The notes under the pieces were generated by a model. That model was not told the DNA's origin and did not search any database. It was given only the letters and a program-made list of their open reading frames with translations. From NCBI GenBank assembly GCA_035048485.1, contig CM068590.1:17052274-17116273 (forward strand): a DNA stretch of 64,000 bases. Direction: 5' to 3'. Source of the stretch: Pteria penguin. Lineage: Eukaryota; Mollusca; Bivalvia; Pterioida; Pteriidae. This document shows, piece by piece, positions 60,801-64,000 of this stretch. The position numbers and the translations under genes are program-made. Positions within the stretch are counted from its first letter, which is position 1, and each line of letters starts with the position of its first letter.

Positions 60801-63139
60801 GGGGGGGGGGGGGACAATTTTTCATATCTTCAACTTGATCTACAGAACAACTTGAAGGATTGTGATAAAACTGGGTAGGATGCAAGTACTCATAGTCCTT
60901 TTCAAAGGTTTTGTTTTTTGTGCGGATCATCCAAATTGGTTAACAGATAATGCCACCATGTCTAAAAGTAGGTCTCACAAAGGTACATATACCACTTGGT
61001 AATTGAAATATGGAGAGTAGCGGTTCAAATCCAGCTGTGGTCAAAAATTTTTTTTTTTGTTTTTTACACATCTAAATAAGTTTTTAGATGTTTCTCAACA
61101 CTCAACATATGAAATTAGGAATTTTACGTTTAAGACTTCCAAAATAAAAGGGGGGGGGGGGGGGGGGTTTGGCCATTTTTCACATTTTCAACTTTTTCTA
61201 CAAAACTGTTTGAAGGATTTTAATAAATCTTGGTAGAAATAAGTCACTTATGATCCTCTTCAAATTCTGTTGTTTTCGTCCAGACCTCTTTACAGGTGAC
61301 GCCACCATAGTCAAGAGTAGGTCACAAAAGAGTTCCCTCGTTTAACAATATTCTTTTTCATACGGGCTGTATACAGAGACAAACAGAATGCATAGAAATG
61401 ATCTAGAGGGATGAGTGAAGATGTATTGTCATTTTGGTTACCTTCCAAAATCAAATTTTAGAATTTTTTTTCGACATTTCTTTGGACTTGGTGATTCAAT
61501 GCAGAAAAAAGTGTCATATTTCCTAGTTAATTGATAATGATGATTTCTTATGGACTATTGTGATCATAATTATGGTAAGGATTGTTACTTTGAAAGAATT
61601 TTGTCAATATCTCAATTTTTGGATTTTCTATGAATTTTTTAAGACTTCCAAATGAGGATGTATAGGAACGATTCAATCACATTTTTCACTTCTGCTGTTA
61701 TACCACATGAAAGATTTTAATGAAACATGGAATACATGAAGTACTAAAAGTCCTCTATCAATTTGGTAAATTTCATCCAAATTGGTTAACAGATAATGCC
61801 ACCATGTCTAAAAAGCAGTTCTCACAATAGTACATATACCACTTGGTAATTGAAATATGGAGAGTAGCGGTTCAAATCCAGCTGTGGTCAAAATTTTTTT
61901 TTCATTTCTTTACACATCTAAATAAGTTTTTAGATGTTTCTCAACACTCAACATATGAAATTAGGCAATTTTAAGTTAGATCTGGACAATATTTGAAACA
62001 ATTGTTGTTCATGACCCAGACTTGAAATCAGTCAACAAAAGGCCCCACCTAAAGAAAATGACTAACTTGTTGCCCTGAATGACTTCTTGCAGAGACAAAG
62101 GAAATGCTTAATATCAAAATCACCTGAATGGATGTGCAAAAAAGTGTTGTTTTTTATTCTAGCCTGAAATAAAATTTGACATATTTTCCACATCTGTGTT
62201 GACTTAGTCACATTAATGCAAAAATAAATGAATTTTTCCTTCATGCATGACTGATAATCTAGGTACTCAGGTGAGCGATATAGGCCCACTTGGGCCTCTT
62301 GTTTTTATATACATGTATGAGTGTCCAGGCATGGATATGGCCTGAACATATATAATGAAGAAAACAATTAAACATTACTTCTTTAACATAAATAATGATA
62401 ATAAAGTTAATCAACAAGTTACTATGATGTCCCAAAATGAATTATAGTTTATAGTGTATACATGTTAATGTTAATTTCATATTGTAACAATGTCTTTGTA
62501 TTTACATGTAATTACATACCAGCATTTATAGATCAGGGATTTCAATAAGGACCGGCACACTGCGAAATACCGCCACTTCAAGTGACAGAAATCGCCTATT
62601 CAAATTTTTCTCTGATCTCAAAGTTACTACTCACATCACATATGCGGCGATCAAAATGATATGGTTCAGATTTCTAGGGGCAGGCTTGGTGTAGTGGTTA
62701 AGCGCTTGGCTTGCGGCGCCAACGATCCGGGTTCAATTCCCGGGTTGTGCCACTATGTTTAAGAGTTTGGTAACCTCCTGCTTCCATGTCGCGATATAAC
62801 TGAAATATCGTTGAAAGCGACATAAAACACCAATCAAACAACCAACAGATTTCTAAATCACCTCATATTTATTGAAAACCCTGATAGATCTGAAATACAA
62901 TGTAAAATGATCTCCCTTGCATATAAAATTAAGCAGTCAGTTTGATGTACTATCTGCTCATTTATAAATTCTTGATAATTCTTTCCTAAGTATATTAAAG
63001 GATTCTACACTTGTATTGCTATAAATAAATTTATATTTCTATCAATTTTTCATTCCAGGGTTTCATGGAAAAAGCCAAGTTAGGGGTACATAATTTAGTT
63101 CAGAGAGTTGGCTTCTTTGGAATCCTTGCTTGTGCATCA
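46776..63139 (+). CDS. VMP1: Vacuole membrane protein 1, exons 1-8, 3' part beyond the window
   Basis: Model join(46776..46871, 50372..50643, 52369..52459, 53227..53337, 54253..54332, 54489..54576, 56533..56673, 63059..63139), 960 nt, 320 codons, open at the right edge. All junctions are GT-AG and the phases agree. VMP1 is an ER multispan protein of the VTT (DedA-like) group. It scrambles phospholipids and controls autophagosome-ER contacts with TMEM41B; human VMP1 has 406 residues. Diagnostic matches to vertebrate VMP1 include [19 protein letters not shown] (exon 4), VTLAAHEC and FPEPPYP (exon 5), [12 protein letters not shown] (exon 6), [16 protein letters not shown] (exon 7) and [15 protein letters not shown] (exon 8). 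Membrane segments lie at about 130-146 and 167-190 and onward. Residues 1-37 form an extra SAP-like motif. A basic, probably disordered stretch (about 43-78) follows. Confidence 0.96.
46872..50371. other. VMP1 intron 1
   Basis: Contains a local duplication (48820-48990 against 49210-49410; shared CATGGCATGTRTCTGCATTT and GTGTGGCAAATCA) and a minus-strand CCGTCCTAAGTCGGTA repeat at 49600-49815. The frame at 47835-48077 is unassigned. Confidence 0.6.
49600..49815 (-). repeat. Dispersed repeat (CCGTCCTAAGTCGGTA family), long minus copy
   Basis: Minus-strand order: AAACCGGTTAACCACACCAA, CGACCGTCCTAAGTCGGTAT, CATACGGCTTTGTCAGATGT. It links fragments seen separately at 8720-8815, 33815-33900 and 34490-34590 into one element. 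Confidence 0.75.
50851..52008. repeat. 23-bp minisatellite interrupted by a MITE
   Basis: About 32 units before and about 7 after the insert, consensus GTAGACATTGGTACGGTGTC plus CAG, in VMP1 intron 2. Because 23 is not a multiple of 3, the minus-strand [16 protein letters not shown] frames run through all three phases. They are repeat artefacts, not a protein. Confidence 0.93.
51590..51832. mobile_element. MITE inserted in the minisatellite, 3-bp target duplication
   Basis: 243 bp. The left end GGGCCATTTGTTCGAAACTT and the complement of the right end GGGCTGATTGTTCGAAACTT match. The arms go on with TTAACC, TGGTTAAGCTAACCA and further. CAG is duplicated at 51587-51589 and 51833-51835, and the neighbouring units show the empty site GTCCAGGTAG. 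G-rich ends with a 3-bp duplication recall PIF/Harbinger elements, although those prefer TWA. Confidence 0.88.
53875..53960 (+). repeat. Dispersed repeat (TTGTCGAAATGCGCA family), 3' fragment
   Basis: AGCATCACTGAAGAGATG, then GTTGTCGACATGTGCATA, in VMP1 intron 4. Confidence 0.6.
54762..54808. repeat. (TA)n microsatellite
   Basis: About 23 TA units; the element starting at 54809 is inserted at its end. Confidence 0.95.
54809..55715. mobile_element. Inverted-repeat DNA element in VMP1 intron 6
   Basis: The left end TCGTATTGACTCGAATATAA and the complement of the right end CCGTATTTACTCGAATATAA match. Further GCGTATTATACA-type subterminal repeats lie inside both ends. TA-rich flanks fit a TA target. 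About 0.9 kb without coding capacity. A perfect 13-bp hairpin arm (TATCAGGGACGTA, 55310-55322, with its complement at 55329-55341) lies inside. Confidence 0.75.
56405..56532 (+). repeat. Threefold repeat of the exon 7 acceptor region
   Basis: Three diverged units of about 60 bp, each with GTAACYRTGAAT followed by a TGATTATTTTTA / GCATTATTTTTATAG / GTATTATTTTTAG segment. The last one supplies the AG used for VMP1 exon 7. Confidence 0.6.
57199..59748 (+). mobile_element. 2.55-kb modular element, tandem copy 1
   Basis: Starts with a hairpin (GCTCACCTGAGCC, AAA, GGCTCAAGTGAGC). Ends with CTCAGGTGAGC, the complement of the start, followed by a second hairpin AGGCCCACTTGGGCCT and TCTTG. The interior consists of about five diverged 0.5-kb modules. 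A GGTGGCGCCACCA-type box recurs at about 57391, 57895, 58401, 58746 and 59253, and GATCTAGAGGGATG and CAAATTTTTGACG recur with it. No protein coding. The structure recalls non-autonomous Helentron-type elements, but this is a hypothesis. Confidence 0.82.
59749..62304 (+). mobile_element. 2.55-kb modular element, tandem copy 2
   Basis: Nearly identical head-to-tail copy of 57199-59748. Differences are few: one fewer CCGTCGT unit at the start, longer G runs near 60798 and 61150, and scattered single bases. The two copies make up about 5.1 kb of the 6.4-kb VMP1 intron 7. Confidence 0.88.
62677..62845 (+). mobile_element. SINE family A, intact, 10-bp target duplication
   Basis: Flanked by CAGATTTCTA at 62667-62676 and 62846-62855. 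It has the same GTGTAGTGGTTAAGCGC head and GAAAGCGACATAAAACACC 3' part as 21068-21239. The B box is GGTTCAATTCC. Lies in VMP1 intron 7. Confidence 0.9.
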
Positions 63140-63164
63140 GTAAGTGTCAAATTATTTTGAGAGG

Positions 63165-63450
63165 TTTATCCCATAGTATTGCACTGGGCTTCAGACCTAA
63201 GGACCCAGGTTGAATTCCAACTGTCAGCTTGGAATTTGTCTACATTTTCATCTTTGCCTCTCTGTCTATCCTGGAATGAGACAGAATCCACTGAGACCCC
63301 ATGTCAGAGTATACTTTGGCATCTACAAGATCTTTCTCATTATCGGAGGAGTTTGTGGCTTACATGTAGGATCAAATTATGCAGCGGTGCACCAAACATG
63401 ACCGCCACTAGATAAGTGTGGTTATCTTGAAGAAGCGTGAAACAATAACA
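63165..63450 (+). mobile_element. Degraded SINE, probably family B
   Basis: Weak B-box-like GGTTGAATTCCAACTG, then GGAATGAGACAGAATCCACTGAGACCCCATGTC-type order (as in the GGATGAGACAG...CCCCGTGTC body), and the tail GTGAAACAATAACAAATCG. Located just after VMP1 exon 8. The frames through it are not genes. Confidence 0.55.
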
Positions 63451-64000
63451 AATCGAACACAAACATATATTGCATATGACAGGGTTTTCATGGAATTGAA
63501 AAGAAACATTAATTGTTTACGACCGGTTTTTGTATTTTACTGGGGTAATAAGAAATCACATATACTGTAAATCTTACAAATATTGGAAGCTACCCACTAG
63601 ACATTTTAGATTATGGTGCTATTTTTATGGATGATTGTATTTGGTAGATATTGTGTATAAAATTTATTATATTTACAAATACTGAATAAGCATTCATGTT
63701 TCTTTGAGACATTTAAGTATATACAACCGTTTACATGGATGATTGTAATAAATCAGGATTTATCATATTTAATATATTTTGGAATATGTCCTATATTTCT
63801 CTTACAACAAGAATTGTTTTACTTACGTAACATCGGTTTACTTGTAAATGACAGAAAAACGGTTGTTATTGTAGGAATTAAACTAGCAAAACAACAATGA
63901 TATCTTGTAGGAGGAATATAATTTCAGCTTAAAGCAATATTATGTGTTTATTTCTGCTTTAAATTTGATATTAAGTTGATAATAAGATATGGAGATATGT
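63451..64000. other. VMP1 intron 8, right edge
   Basis: AT-rich sequence with no recognised exon or repeat. The remaining VMP1 exons (about 120-150 residues by comparison with human) should lie to the right. Confidence 0.6.

Overview
The window is AT-rich animal nuclear DNA and reads best as a bivalve mollusc genome. The genes have GT-AG introns. The space between them is filled with tRNA-derived SINEs ending in CAATCAAT or CAACCAAC tails, small inverted-repeat transposons, a mariner relic, a YIDD-box retroelement relic and long microsatellites. Bivalve origin is inferred from the repeat types and was not confirmed by a search.

Layout. (1) 2.4-11.2 kb, plus strand: three intronless genes (2868-3839, 5101-6072, 10200-11204) for divergent seven-helix receptor-like proteins. 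The first two lie in a tandem duplication of about 2 kb (2459-4528 and 4705-7915), and the second copy is interrupted by a 1.1 kb retroelement relic. A fourth, more distant member (354 aa) lies on the minus strand at 21339-22403. (2) 15978-18608, plus strand: a four-exon gene for a small secreted protein (150 aa) of unknown function. (3) 24319-40364, minus strand: a seven-exon gene that joins without frame errors into a 428-aa secreted protein with two von Willebrand A domains. The first domain has an intact metal site and the second a degenerate one. (4) 46776 to beyond the right edge, plus strand: eight exons of VMP1, an ER autophagy and lipid-scrambling protein. Its first exon adds an N-terminal SAP-like helix-extension-helix motif that vertebrate VMP1 lacks. 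The C-terminal part lies outside the window.

Mobile and repeated DNA explains much of the rest. There are at least two SINE families, several copies with exact target-site duplications. There are at least seven short inverted-repeat elements; one sits inside a SINE and one inside a 23-bp minisatellite, so the empty sites can be read directly. One 1168-bp element (26397-27564) has arrays of the palindrome CTCGTTCGAACGAG at both ends. Two head-to-tail copies of a 2.55-kb modular element fill most of VMP1 intron 7.

The genes do not look like one pathway. The clear relationship is the local, lineage-specific expansion of the receptor-like family. All splice models were read by eye from the sequence and frame; no transcript evidence was available.
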